From Typhlomys cinereus (lineage: Eukaryota > Chordata > Mammalia > Rodentia > Platacanthomyidae): a stretch of DNA of 64,000 bases. The notes under the pieces were generated by a model. The model worked only from the letters and a program-made list of their open reading frames with translations, was not told the origin of the DNA and searched no databases. The DNA is taken from NCBI GenBank assembly GCA_023101885.1, contig JALPQD010000232.1:400618-464617 (forward strand), in the 5' to 3' direction. Below, in pieces: positions 23,738-33,690 of this stretch (positions are counted from its first letter, which is position 1; every line of letters starts with the position of its first letter). A program made the translations under genes and the position numbers.

Positions 23738-24485
23738 GGAGGATAGCCACAAGTTTGAGGTTAGCCTAGGCTCCACAGTCCGATCCAAGTCACTTGGGCC
23801 ATGGGGGCCCTGTCTGAAAAGGAAGAAAAGAAAGAGAAAAAGAAGAAAAAACTTGCACAGTATCTCAGAGCTCACACATCAGCCATTCTAGTCAGCTGGC
23901 TCGCTCCGGAGATCTCTTGTGTTGGGATGATTGGCAGCAGCCACACCTGTTATGCTAGCTCGATTTATAGGTGTCAACCCGACAACTGAAGCTGAGCTCT
24001 GGGCACACTTGTAAGAGTAAGTAGCTAACTCTGCCTGCAGGAGATGGTCTAATGATGCAGGAAAGCCAGCCATAGTAAAGAGACCATGTGGACAGGTGGA
24101 TGAGATGGGGGAAGTTGGTTCCGTAACTTGGCATTCTTTGGCAGACTTTGGCAGTCTTGCAGTCTGACAAGTGAGGTTTGCCCCTCTCTCAGCATTCCCT
24201 GTGGATACGGTGTGGCCAGTTCCTTTAGCTCCTGGTGTTGGTGTGAATGCTTCCACCTAGGTGGGCTAGGAACCGTAACTGAGAATCATAAGAAGGAATT
24301 AAAAAAAACTCTTACTCCCCTAAACTCTGATCATGAATTTATAGGTAACATGCAGGCAAACTGCAAGAGAATATGGTACCAGAGAAGTTGGGGTGCTGCA
24401 GATAAATCTGGCTATGGGGCTTGTGTGGCTTTTGAAAACTTTTGTTTGAGAAATGTGGAATAAAACTCCCATATTCCTCTAAAAA
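23738..24485 (+). mobile_element. Retrocopy-like chimeric insertion (B1-like + LTR + LTR-downstream sequence + poly-A)
   Basis: It lies inside the ancient L1. Near-perfect 14-bp direct repeats flank it: 'aagattcgatggag' at 23724-23737 and 'aagattctatggag' at 24486-24499 (13/14). Its content in order is a B1-like segment (about 23738-23866), unknown sequence, an ERVL/MaLR-like LTR (about 23955-24370) and sequence starting 'tggtaccagagaagttgggg'. The insert ends in an AATAAA signal (at 24462-24467) and a short A7 tract. TSD, poly-A signal and A-tail together suggest L1-mediated copying of a processed read-through RNA rather than ordinary LTR integration. Confidence 0.55.
23955..24370 (+). mobile_element. 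LTR, ERVL/MaLR-like, with following primer-binding-like site
   Basis: It starts near TGTTATGCTAGC and shares 'gagctctgggcacacttgta', 'tgcctgcaggagatggtcta', 'gtggatacggtgtggccagt', 'agctcctggtgttggtgtga' and 'ataggtaacatgcaggcaaa' with the copies at 5310, 11735 and 60210. Right after it, 'tggtaccagagaagttgggg' (about 24373) resembles the tRNA-Leu-type primer-binding region of MaLR/ERVL elements. No gag or pol reading frame is present. Confidence 0.65.
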
Positions 24486-24613
24486 AAGATTCTATGGAGT
24501 CTTTTCCTACTTTAAATAGCTCAAGTCTTTACAGTGCAAATATTCCATTGCATGGGTACACCGCCGTTCATCCATTCACTTGCTGGAGAACATACTAGTC
24601 ACTTCCAGGTTTT

Positions 24614-24784
24614 TTTTTTTTTTTTTTTTTTATTTTATTTTTTTTTTATTAAAAATTTAATTATACATTTTAAAATTTTTTACCAGTTCCCTCCCTCCCC
24701 CCTCCCCTTCCCCCAGTGTCTCCCCCCCAATTCCCAGAGAGTCCTTTATTGTGTGCGCCTAACTCTCCACTGGGTCCTCCTCTC
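24614..24784 (-). mobile_element. Young 5'-truncated L1 3' end
   Basis: Perfect 15-bp target-site duplications (tcacttccaggtttt) lie at 24599-24613 and 24785-24799. On the minus strand the insert starts 'gaggaggacccagtggagag', runs through a G-rich 3'UTR block and 'tggtaaaaaattttaaaatg', and ends in a long A-tail (plus-strand T-run at 24611-24634). It is nearly identical to the insert at 49940-50157, which points to a recently active L1 subfamily. Confidence 0.9.
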
Positions 24785-26149
24785 TCACTTCCAGGTTTTA
24801 GCAGTTATGACTAAAGCTTCAATACGCTTTCCTATGTGTGAACATAGTTTTCTACCCATATGAGTAGTCATCAAGTAGTGAGTGCTCCGTCATTGACAAG
24901 AGCATGTTTGACTTGGTAAGCAAGAGTCAAACTGTCTTCCACAGTTTGTGGTGGTATCTGAACCATTTTGCATCTAATGAGCAAGGTTTGCAGAGCTCCA
25001 TCTCTGCCATCATTGATGTTGCCCAAAGTTTTGGGTTCCCACTATTCTAAAACCTTTGCCATGGTTTCTTCTTGTTTTAAATGAATTTCTCGAATGATAT
25101 TTGGATCAGAGTAGTTAATTTATATTTACTATCTAGCTTCTTCTTTAAGAAGGTTTCTCAGATTTTTTTGTCCCTTTTAAAAATATCTGATTATGTTTTT
25201 TATTATTGTTGAATGTTGAGAATTCTTTGTCTATTTTGAATAATAACTCCCTTTCCATTTATGCCTTTATTAGGGTGTCTTTTCAAAATATTTCCTATCA
25301 GTGTGTCATTCCCTGGACAATGTCTTTCATAAAGCAGCTTTTAATTATAATGAATTCCAGCTTGTTATTTATTTATTTCATAGGTTAGGTATTTGGTATT
25401 GTGTCTAGAAAGTAACATCCAAATCCAAGATCATCTATCTTCTAGAAGCTTTATGACTTCAAATATTACATTTAAATCTATGATTCACTTGAGGTTAGCT
25501 TTGTGAAGCATGTAAGGTCTGTATCATGCATTCTTTTTTGTTTTGCATGAAGATGGCCATTTATTTCAGGGCCATTGGTTGAAAAGACTTTCATCTTCTC
25601 TATCTCATTGCTCCTTTGACAGAGCTCACTGGATCTATTCCTGGGTTCTCCTTTCTATTTCATTAATCTGTTTGTCTACTCTTTCACCAATACTGCATAA
25701 TTCCTTGATTATTGGAACTTTATGTTACATTTTGAATCTGATAGGATCAGTCCTTCTTATACTTGTGTCCTTAAATACTGTATTGGTTATTTGGGGCCTT
25801 TCACCTCTCCATTTATAATTAGCTTTTGATACCCACAAAAGATAACTTTCTAGAATTTTTATTGAAATTGTGTTAAATCTATAGACCAAGTTGGAAAGGA
25901 TTTATATCTGGACAACATTGAATTTTGTCTCCATGAGCATGGGATGTATCTCCCGTTATTTAGTCAGACTCTCTGCAGAATTTTCTAATGTTTCTCATAT
26001 ATAATCTTACATATTTTTGGTTCATTGATACTCGAGTATTTTACATTCTTCAGTAAACTTTTGTAGTTTTCCTTTCATGCTCACATTTCTTCTTAGTTCT
26101 ATATTTTAGTAGTTGTACATACTTAAAAATATTTGATAATCTACTTAGT

Positions 26150-26430
26150 AACAACTCTCTGCTAGTAATAGTGGTTCTATGGGAGACGAAAACTGGATTG
26201 GTATCTGCTCTCATAGTAGGTTCACATACACCTTAACAAATATTGAATCATGTCAAATTTAATTAGGACATAGGCTATAAAGACACATAGTCCTGTAATA
26301 AGGAAATCTGACTCAGGATTTCAAGGACGTGTTCCCCAAGGAAGTGAGAATTAGAAGAAACAAGAGTATGTATGGCATGAACATGAGAAAGCAAAAGAAA
26401 GCAAGGAAGTACGCGTCCAGGAAGCATGAT
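26150..26430 (+). repeat. Possible ancient L2-like fragment
   Basis: Phrases such as 'ctgactcaggatttcaagga'/'cgtgttccccaaggaagtga'/'gcatgaacatgagaaagcaa' resemble the L2 3' region. Strong divergence makes this tentative. Confidence 0.3.
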
Positions 26431-26615
26431 TAGTCTCAGAGATAAGAGACTTAAAGAAAAAGATAGATTAAAGCCTAAAAGGAAAGATCCCAGTGGGCTG
26501 AAGGAAAGAGAAGTCCTCCAATATCCTTCTTGCTTATTCTTCCAGTATAATACACAACTGAGTCCATCTTACCATATCCACATTGATACTTTATCAACTT
26601 TTCTATTAAAATCAG

Positions 26616-26792
26616 ACTGGACTTATTGCAGCCAATGATGGATTGTCTGTATGCCAGATGTATCCCTTATATAACCGAATGGCTGAAATTGAAAAATTGA
26701 GGCAGAAATACAAAGTGGCACTAAGAAACACCAAGGACCCACAATTGGACCGATTGCCATGTACACACAAAGGAACCTATGCCTGGTACAAG
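26616..26792 (+). CDS. Candidate internal coding exon, protein not recognised
   Basis: A pyrimidine-rich stretch ending in an AG acceptor (26614-26615) precedes 177 bases, exactly 59 codons, open in one frame and followed by AAG|GT (donor GT at 26793-26794). Phase is 0 at both ends. The same frame has a stop just upstream (TAA at 26607-26609), inside the presumed intron. The translation has balanced, protein-like composition, including [15 protein letters not shown] (helical, charged) and [15 protein letters not shown]. No repeat covers it. I do not recognise the family. The donor (GTCTCC) is weak; an alternative GT nine bases upstream gives CTG|GTACAA. It could be a real exon of a gene extending beyond the window, a decayed exon, or chance. 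Confidence 0.35.
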
Positions 26793-27189
26793 GTCTCCTT
26801 TTCCTTTCCTTCTTTCCTTCTTTCTTTCTGGAGGTAGGCTTTCAGCTTTTATGGAAGTAGGCTGAAAGTAGAGAAAAATATTACACCTTTAGCTGGTAAT
26901 TTACATTCGGTGGCTCCCTGCAATGCCTTGCAATGGGGGAACAGGTAGACCTAAGGGCACCTTTTTAGAGGTTCTTGTCCTCCCTAGGAGGTAAAATCAG
27001 AGCAGACGCAGGAGAAGCTACCACAAATCACTGTCAGAAAATGGCAGAAAAGGGATCTACCCACACGGAGGCTGCCTGAACTCAGGAAAGGAGAGCCAGG
27101 ATTTTGATAGTATTCTGTTGATAAGTCTCAGAGCCTGCAATCAGTGTGCCATAATTTTGCAGAGATGCAAGATTTTCCTATTGCTCTTC
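26793..27189. other. Unassigned sequence
   Basis: A short pyrimidine-rich patch (26795-26830) lies directly after the candidate exon. Nothing else is recognised. Confidence 0.4.
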
Positions 27190-27535
27190 GCTGCTGAAGG
27201 GCAGATGTGTTTGGATACTTGGCTCCAGATGGCAATGCTGCTTTGGGAGGATGTAGGACCTTTGGAAAGCAGGGCTTTGTTGGAGGAAGCAGGCCATTGG
27301 CCAGCGAGGGGAGAGGCCTTGAGGTTAAAACAAAGACCTCTTTCTACTTCCCTTTGTGTCCAGATGTGAGGAGGTGGGAGTCCGAGTCACAGGCTGCTGC
27401 TGCTGTGGAGTTGCCGGGTACTGTGCCTTCCTTCCGTGATGGATTGTATCCCCCAAATTGAGACACAAGGACTCCTTCTTCATTCAAGTTATCTTTTGTC
27501 AGGTATTTGTCCATCATGACTAAAAAAGCAATTGA
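27190..27535 (+). mobile_element. LTR, ERVL/MaLR-like (3' part)
   Basis: 'gctttgggaggatgtaggac', 'ctttgttggaggaagcaggc', 'gaggccttgaggtt', then 'gatggattgtatcccccaaa' and 'gttatcttttgtcaggtatt' follow the order of rodent MaLR-type LTRs (size-class box, 'gactgtatcc', poly-A region, 'tttgtcaggtattt.tcacagca' end). The sequence is diverged, and the 5' border is unclear (it may begin near 27112). Confidence 0.5.
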
Positions 27536-27649
27536 TAGGTAAAGCTGTGAACTAACATTTGCAATTCTTCTTCAAGCAAGTGGCAGAATTTAAGTGTAAT
27601 AGCAAAGGAAAGGATTGGGCTTGACTTCAAACAATTTGTGTTGCTTATT

Positions 27650-28400
27650 AAACTCTGTTTATATTAATCATACAACTAATATGTTCACTATGACATTTCC
27701 ATGCATGCACTCTGATCACATTTATTCCATTTCTCCATCTAATCCCTTTCTCCTTCCCTCTTTTGCCCTTATATCCTTCAATACCCCACTTTTTATTTTC
27801 ACATCCCCTCCCCCAACTCCCCCAATATGTGATGCCTGTCACTTTGAGACTAGCTTATTTTGCTTCATCCATTTTCCTCCAAGTGACATAATCTTGTTCA
27901 TCTTTATGGCTGCCTGAAACTCCATTGCGAATGTCTGCTGCATCTTTTTTTTTTTTTTTTTTTTTTTATTTTTTCTACTCATACAAACTTAATAGGTACC
28001 CCATTCCCCTCCCTCCTTCCCCCCGCCCTGGATCCCCTTGCTCCTTCCCCCCTTTTCCCTTTCCTCCCCCCCCCCCTTTTTCCCAGTGCCCCCTTCCTCC
28101 CATCCCTGGAGCATCCTTTACTGCGCATGTCAAACTTCCCTCTGGGTCCTCCTCTCTGATGAAGTGTAAGAACTCAGTAGCATTGCCTAGAGCCCTTTTT
28201 TGTGTTCCCCTTTAGTATAGGAACACTGTTGTGGCAGATTAATCCTTTGCTTCTAAGGATCCTAGTGCCTGTGATCCATGCTAGCCTTTGGTGGATCATG
28301 CTGCATTTTCTTTATCCAACTGTCTGTTGATGGGCGCCTAGGCTGATTCCATACTTGGCTATTGTGAATAGTGTTTTTATGCTTTGCTTTTTAGTCTGTA
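27650..28400 (-). mobile_element. Older L1 (ORF2 end and 3' region), interrupted by a younger L1
   Basis: The plus strand is antisense L1: 'atccattttcctccaagtga', 'ttcatctttatggctgcctg', 'aaactccattgcgaatgtct', then after the interruption 'gcattttctttatccaactg', 'tctgttgatgggcgcctagg', 'tggctattgtgaatagtg'. The two halves join across the younger insert at 27944-28298, which shows the order of events. Confidence 0.8.
27944..28298 (-). mobile_element. Younger L1 3' end nested in an older L1
   Basis: A long T-run (27944-27967) is followed by 'attttttctactcatacaaa', 'cttaataggtaccccattcc', a C-rich block and the upstream 3'UTR ('ccctctgggtcctcctctct', 'gcattgcctagagccc', 'ctaaggatcctagtgcctgt'). 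A short direct repeat (tgctgcat at 27936-27943 and 28299-28306) flanks it. The same 3'UTR appears at 48518-48885 and, further truncated, at 24614 and 49940. Confidence 0.8.
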
Positions 28401-28779
28401 GTGAATGGTCACATTTTCATCATATGGTTGTAAAGTTCACAGCATAATCATATCTTTATCATTTTTGGGATCTAAAAACTATAATTAAAACTGACTGTAC
28501 ATAACACAAGGCCAGAAGAGTGAGATCTTGATATAAAATGTGGTCCTTTGAGACATTCTGCTGTGTGATGCTCTGCAGCATCCTCCAAGCGAAAGAATCA
28601 TAACCCGCAGTGGGAGCAGCACACCCCAAAGGTACACTCAGAATCTTCTCCCTGGTTCTCCATGCTATGATCATTGTTTAAAGTTGGCACCTTAACCAGA
28701 GAACATGAGTTCTTTGCAGTATCAGTGAACAAAATGCAATGACGGCTAACACTAGCCATGGTCAGACAAAACAAATTTA

Positions 28780-28900
28780 ACTCTGCTACGTGCTCCTGGC
28801 CAGCTGCCTTATTTTAAGTTAATTCATTTGTCTCTTTAATCCCAAGAAGCCCATAGGGTTATCGTAAGTATTAAATGCATCGGTGAAGGACTAGTTCACT
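28780..28900 (-). repeat. MIR-like fragment
   Basis: 'ttcatttgtctctttaatcc'/'catagggttatcgtaagtat'/'taaatgcatcggtgaag' resembles the reverse-orientation MIR ('cctcatctgtaaaatgg..catagggttgttgtgaggattaaatgag'). Confidence 0.4.
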
Positions 28901-29396
28901 AACTCGCTGGACCCACCCTGCTTTTGTCCCTTTCACCCTAATGTTCTGACCTCCTCAAGGGGTGAATCACCTCACCTCCACCATAGAACCCTAACCCCCA
29001 AACATTCACTTCCTCTTCCTTTCTTCACGCTTGATTCACTGACCCTGTGCCCTTCTTTGGAATTGCTTACCATCGGCATAAGATACTCCTTTAAGTTCTT
29101 TGCTTGACGTTCAAAATAAAACTATTTTTTTTTCTGTTCGAAGGATGATTTTACTGAGGAATAAACCACTCAGAAAGGTAGAAATGCCTTCAGATTTTAA
29201 GCAACCTCCCCAATCAGAGGATCTGTAAATTGTCACTAGAAATTCTACAGTCTTAAGCCTGTGGTCTCTAAGACCTAGAGACCCGGAGTGGTAATCCCAA
29301 GTCTCATGATTGACTCTCAGCTAGTTCTCCTTTATTGATCTTCGAGATCTGAGAACTGAGAAGTGTGCTAACTCTGCCATTGGATTGTAGACTTTT
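28901..29396. other. Unassigned sequence
   Basis: No feature can be supported here. Confidence 0.4.
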
Positions 29397-29411
29397 AAGA
29401 TGCGGTTTATA

Positions 29412-29697
29412 GGGCTGGAGAGGTGGCTCAGGGGTTAAGCCTCCGCCTTGCAGGCGGAAGGTCCCGAGTTCGGATCCCAGATCCCAAGTATAGACGCCAG
29501 GCAGAAGCGGGGGGCCTGCGCTTCTGGTCCTGGTAGGGCGAGCCTTGAATCCCGCAAAGGAGTGGAGGCGTCCATGGTGGTTCGCGAATTCGTCCGTGGT
29601 TCTACACATACACAGACACAAACACACACACACACACAGACACACACACGCGTGCGCACACATACACACGGTTGAATAAATAATAATAATAAAAAAA
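29412..29697 (+). mobile_element. Full-length young B2-superfamily SINE, CpG-rich
   Basis: Perfect 15-bp target-site duplications (aagatgcggtttata) lie at 29397-29411 and 29698-29712. The head 'gggctggagaggtggctcag' carries an A box (TGGCTCAGGGG) and a B box (GAGTTCGGATCC). The body keeps many CpG dinucleotides, which decay quickly in old copies. The tail has CA repeats, 'gaataaataataataataaa' with AATAAA signals, and poly-A. B2-superfamily SINEs are Pol III transcripts mobilised by L1. This copy looks recent. It is the best template in the window for the lineage's SINE consensus. Confidence 0.92.
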
Positions 29698-29712
29698 AAG
29701 ATGCGGTTTATA

Positions 29713-31484
29713 AATATAGTCTATATTTTGATTTTATTTCCATTTCTACCAAAGTCTAGTGGGAGGAGCTGGATCAAGAGAGTCCCCAATCTTCGGGTGT
29801 TCACTGACAGGGAGCAAGCATGGTTCACTAACTGACTCCTTAGTACTAGCAAAGTGCATATCTGGTGTGTGAGTGACGGAAGTTCGTTTGAAGATTCACT
29901 CCTCTCTGGTGTCTCAGAGCTATTGTGGTTCCTAGATGGGGAAGAGACACGAGGGTGTTTATGTCTTTGCCAGTGATATTCTTGGAGGAAAATGAGACAG
30001 CACCCCAAAAGGAGTTAGTCACAATGAGGATTCATGGAATGAATGAAGCAGGAATGATAATGGGAAGTTACTCATATACCGTAAGAGACGCTCACTGCCA
30101 TCTGGCTGTCTGGCCTCCTTCATACCCACATTACTCCTTGCCATAATGAGGTTAATGGGAATTAATACATATGTATTAGGGAAAAGACAGGTCCTTGGGG
30201 ACATGAGCTAAATATCAGTCTAGTACTTCTCTCTAGGTAGATGACAGGGTACTTGGGAGGCATTGAGTAATGGTTGAAAGATAAATTACACATAGGCTAG
30301 TCAATATCTTGCCAATTAAGCTTACTCTATTCCTGAAGAGTACATTTCTGAGAAAAACTAAGTAGCTCAAACATCTTACTGTATCATTCTGTGGAGCAAT
30401 CTCTTTCCATGCTGACTTTCATACGAATAGACAATTGAAAGCTTTTTGAAAAAAATGTACACATAAAACGTTTCAAAACTATGTCTGTTGGAATGGCAGT
30501 CCTTGAATACATAAAACAGTCAGCTGAGAACGCAAGGCTTGAAAAAGGCCATCCCTAAAATATGAGGTGTACTTGGCCAAGTTGTTCATTCCTATCCTAG
30601 TCAAGAGTGGAGTATTTGAACAGACTTTCTTGCGTACCATCTTTATTTACTCCTATCAGTGGAATCTCTAGTCTACACTATTAATTATTTGTATAATGTC
30701 CATATCACAAAATATATATCATGTATTATAAGCCTTAGATGTGGCTTACCTCACAGAACTCTATCAACCCACTGTGTAAACAACCTTCCTCATTCACGGG
30801 CCTGCATGATTATTCTGATAAATTGATTCTTTTCAGACCCCATGTACCTATTAGAGCGATGTTTTATCACTGTGTAGTTATATACACACACTCAATACTC
30901 ACTGGTGCTAAAATAAATATTGTGACTTTGTGGGGAGAATGGCCTCACTGAATAACTGGCAGCATCAGACGCCCTTATCAGGCAGCAGATAGGAGAGCGC
31001 TGCTTGGGGCTTGCTAGTCATATTGTTTGAGGTTGCTTTGCCTTCCTCTCTAATCCAGGAAAGGGTTCTGTTCTGTCTCAGCTCAGAGTCCTGCGTGCAG
31101 GACAAACCTTACAACGTTCTGTCAGTTCAGCCAGTTGATGTCGTTTGACTGGAGGCTTTATTCGACTAACTGGCAATGATTGGTAACTTAGCACGTGTGT
31201 CCTGAGCTATGTGGGAACTGTGAAAGGAAGATAATACTTGAAAGAATGTAACCATGCATGACTCATGATTGGCATTATTCTTTTCAACAGTTTTCCTTAG
31301 ATGCAAGTCACATACCAAACAACTCATTTACTCTTATAAGTAAATCGTAAGTGGTTTGTAGGTATTTGAGGTTGTACAATCTTTGCATAATCACTTTGGA
31401 ATAGTTCATCACCTATAAGAGAAATCTTGTACTAATGCTAATTAGTACCATTAATTAATTAATTATTAATTAATACTTCCCATT
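29713..31484. other. Unassigned sequence, AT-rich towards the end
   Basis: No gene is recognised. 31440-31480 is an ATTAATTA-rich simple sequence. The small ORFs have no recognisable features. Confidence 0.4.
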
Positions 31485-32430
31485 TTCCCCTTCTTAAGCC
31501 TCATAGCTCCAGACCACGACTAAATACACTTTCTCTTTGTATGGATTTGCCAACTCTGGATACTTTATATCAATGGAATCAATACCTGGCTTTTGCAACT
31601 AACTTCTTTCACTGGGCATAATCATTTCTGGGTTAACTCATGATACAACATTTGTCAATACTTTCTTCTGCTGATGAACAGCCCATTAGATGGACATACC
31701 ATGTTTATTTATGCACTCATCAGGATAACATGATGGATATTTGGTTGTGTCCATGATTTAATGGCTGTGTCTGATACCAGTTTAAACATTTGTAAACAAG
31801 ATTTTGGGCACAAACTTGTTTCCATTTCTCTTGACAATACATGCCAAAATACAATAGTTAGTCATATAATACTATGTTGATACTTTAAAGGAATTATAAG
31901 ACTTTTCTAACATGGTTGTGCTAATTTCAGAATTATTGGCAATATACAAGAGGTTTCCTTTTCCCACACCTGTGTCAACACTTGTTATTTATTTTATTTT
32001 TCAAGACAGCCATTTGAATTGCTATAAAGTACTGTCTATGGTGATTTTGGTTGTATTTCCTTTCAATTAGTAATGCTGAACATGTTCTCGTAACCTTATC
32101 AGACATATGTGTGTCTTTTTTGAAAAAAGTACTTAGATTAGTACTTAGATAGAGTGCATATTCTAAAACTGGGTCACTTTTTTATTGGGGAACTAATAAG
32201 TATTGTTCGCATATTCTATAATAGATTTGAGGCTTTTATCAGGCTTGTAGGTACTTTTATACTATTCTATGGTTATATTTTTTTATTTCCCTGATTACTA
32301 TTTTTAACTTTGATTAAGTCTAATTTGTCTAGGTTTATTGTTTCCTCATTTAGTTAAAAGAAAGATTTTGGCCATAAAGATTTTCTCTTATATTAAAGCC
32401 TTTCAGTCTTCGTTGACTTTCTTTCTAAAT
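31485..32430 (-). mobile_element. Ancient L1 ORF2 3' half (minus strand)
   Basis: Antisense L1 phrases occur in order: 'ctttgtatggatttgccaac', 'tatatcaatggaatcaatac', 'tgcaactaacttctttcact', 'gatggatatttggttgtgtc', 'ccacacctgtgtcaacactt', 'ttcaattagtaatgctgaac', 'ctataatagatttgaggctt'. It is old, broken and probably split from neighbours. Confidence 0.75.
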
Positions 32431-32719
32431 TTTCTATCTTTGAAAGGATATACAAATCACTATTACTTTTGAATTCATTCCTTTCTCCTTTTGGTTTGGT
32501 TGATTTTTGCTTTGTGTTGAAGGGACTCTTTTTGAATATATGTATGTTTACAATTGTTGCATCTTCCCACAGGAGCAGATATTTTAATTATAAATGTTTC
32601 ATTTGTTTGTTACAGCAATTTTTGTTTCAAAGTCTGTTCCCCCCCCCACATCAGTATAGACGCTCCAATTGTATAGTCGATGATTGCAGTTATTTCATTC
32701 TGAATATTTAAACAATTCT

Positions 32720-33250
32720 TACAGCATAATAAAAATGGTAAATATCCCATAACCAAATAATTCTACTCCTGTGTTGCCGCAGACATATGTGCATATATTT
32801 GAAGAAATAACCTACACTAGAATGTTTCTAAAGGTAGTTTTCATAATAGCCTCAAAGTGAAAACAATCCACATTCCTATTAGTGGTAGAATCGATAAGTA
32901 ATTGTGGAACTATTCAAATAACAGAATATTTATTTCAAAGATTATACATTATTTATAACCACATGCTTGTAATAAAATAGCTAATTCTCCCAAACAAAGT
33001 ATTTAGTTAAAGAAAAACACAAAAGAGTACATATATGTGAATCATTTAGATAAGGTAAGGAAACATGAAATTAATACATTGTTGGAAGTCGAGACGGCAG
33101 TTGTTTTTGGCCATTGACTGTAAGCAGTGTGTGTGGGGGGTGTTCTGGGGCATTTTCTCATTGGATGCCGCTTACTCTTGTGATTTACTTTGTAAAAATT
33201 AATTAATGTGTATGCTTTTTTATAACACATGAATTATACTTCAGTGGAAA
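32720..33250 (+). mobile_element. Ancient L1 3' end (plus strand)
   Basis: Sense L1 phrases: 'cccataaccaaataattcta', 'ctcctgtgttgcc', 'agtgaaaacaatccacattc', 'ctattagtggtagaatcgat', 'aagtaattgtggaactattc', and 'atgaattatacttcagtgg' near the end. It is opposite in orientation to the preceding fragment. Confidence 0.65.
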
Positions 33251-33339
33251 CTTAGCAAAGGCTATGACAGGACTAGAATATGGAATGTTTTACTTTTTCC
33301 TTTAAACAAACTGCTATATACTAAAATCCTGGAACATAA

Positions 33340-33690
33340 TGTTATTTTACCAAGCTTGCTTATGGCTGCAGATACAAAACACTTAAGACATTACAAAATT
33401 TAATTAAGAACTCTATTAAAAGAATAATGCTATAGGAAACTACAAGTGATTCAATATTAGGAAATGTAACGATACCATTGATTACATCAGGAGGTCAAAA
33501 GAGACAAACTTCATTCTCATCCTGATAGATGTCAAAAGACATTTAACCAAATTCAATGTCCATTTCTGATAAAAGTTAAATTACATGCAGGAGACTCCCC
33601 TACATGTTTAAAAAAATGATCTCAAACCAGTAGCTTACATCATACTTAAGAGAAACACAATAGGGCAAAATTTTCCAAATATATTTTGTC
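33340..33690 (+). mobile_element. Ancient L1 ORF2 reverse-transcriptase fragment (plus strand)
   Basis: The segment 'aggtcaaaagagacaaactt'/'cattctcatcctgatagatg'/'tcaaaagacatttaaccaaa'/'ttcaatgtccatttctgata' followed by 'agcttacatcatacttaaga' tracks the L1 ORF2 RT palm-to-thumb region. Frameshifts and stops make it non-functional. Confidence 0.7.

Larger units (their letters stand above)
23330..26110 (-). mobile_element. Ancient L1, about 2.8 kb span, split by later insertions
   Basis: The plus strand follows the antisense of a mammalian L1M-type element over its full span. It goes from the 3'UTR ('tagagcaattttaggtcagc', 'ctttgagaaatgaatccagc', 'tcatacagagg', 'tgtgtagcctttccacactg') through the reverse-transcriptase region of ORF2 ('ttgttgaatgttgagaattc', 'cagcttgttatttatttatt', 'ccattggttgaaaagacttt', 'gtttgtctactctttcacca', 'attgaaattgtgttaaatct'). 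It is inactivated by many stops and indels. Two later insertions interrupt it, at 23738-24485 and 24614-24784, each with its own target-site duplications. Confidence 0.85.

Noticed and set aside
25543..25818. A 91-codon plus-strand frame with hydrophobic stretches resembling a small membrane protein
   Set aside because: It is the antisense of ancient L1 ORF2. T-rich antisense L1 readily gives hydrophobic frames.
29412..29560. The tRNA-like head with A and B boxes as a possible functional tRNA gene
   Set aside because: The A and B boxes belong to the SINE promoter. The rest does not fold as a tRNA cloverleaf in the expected positions, and the copy has SINE body, tail and target-site duplications.
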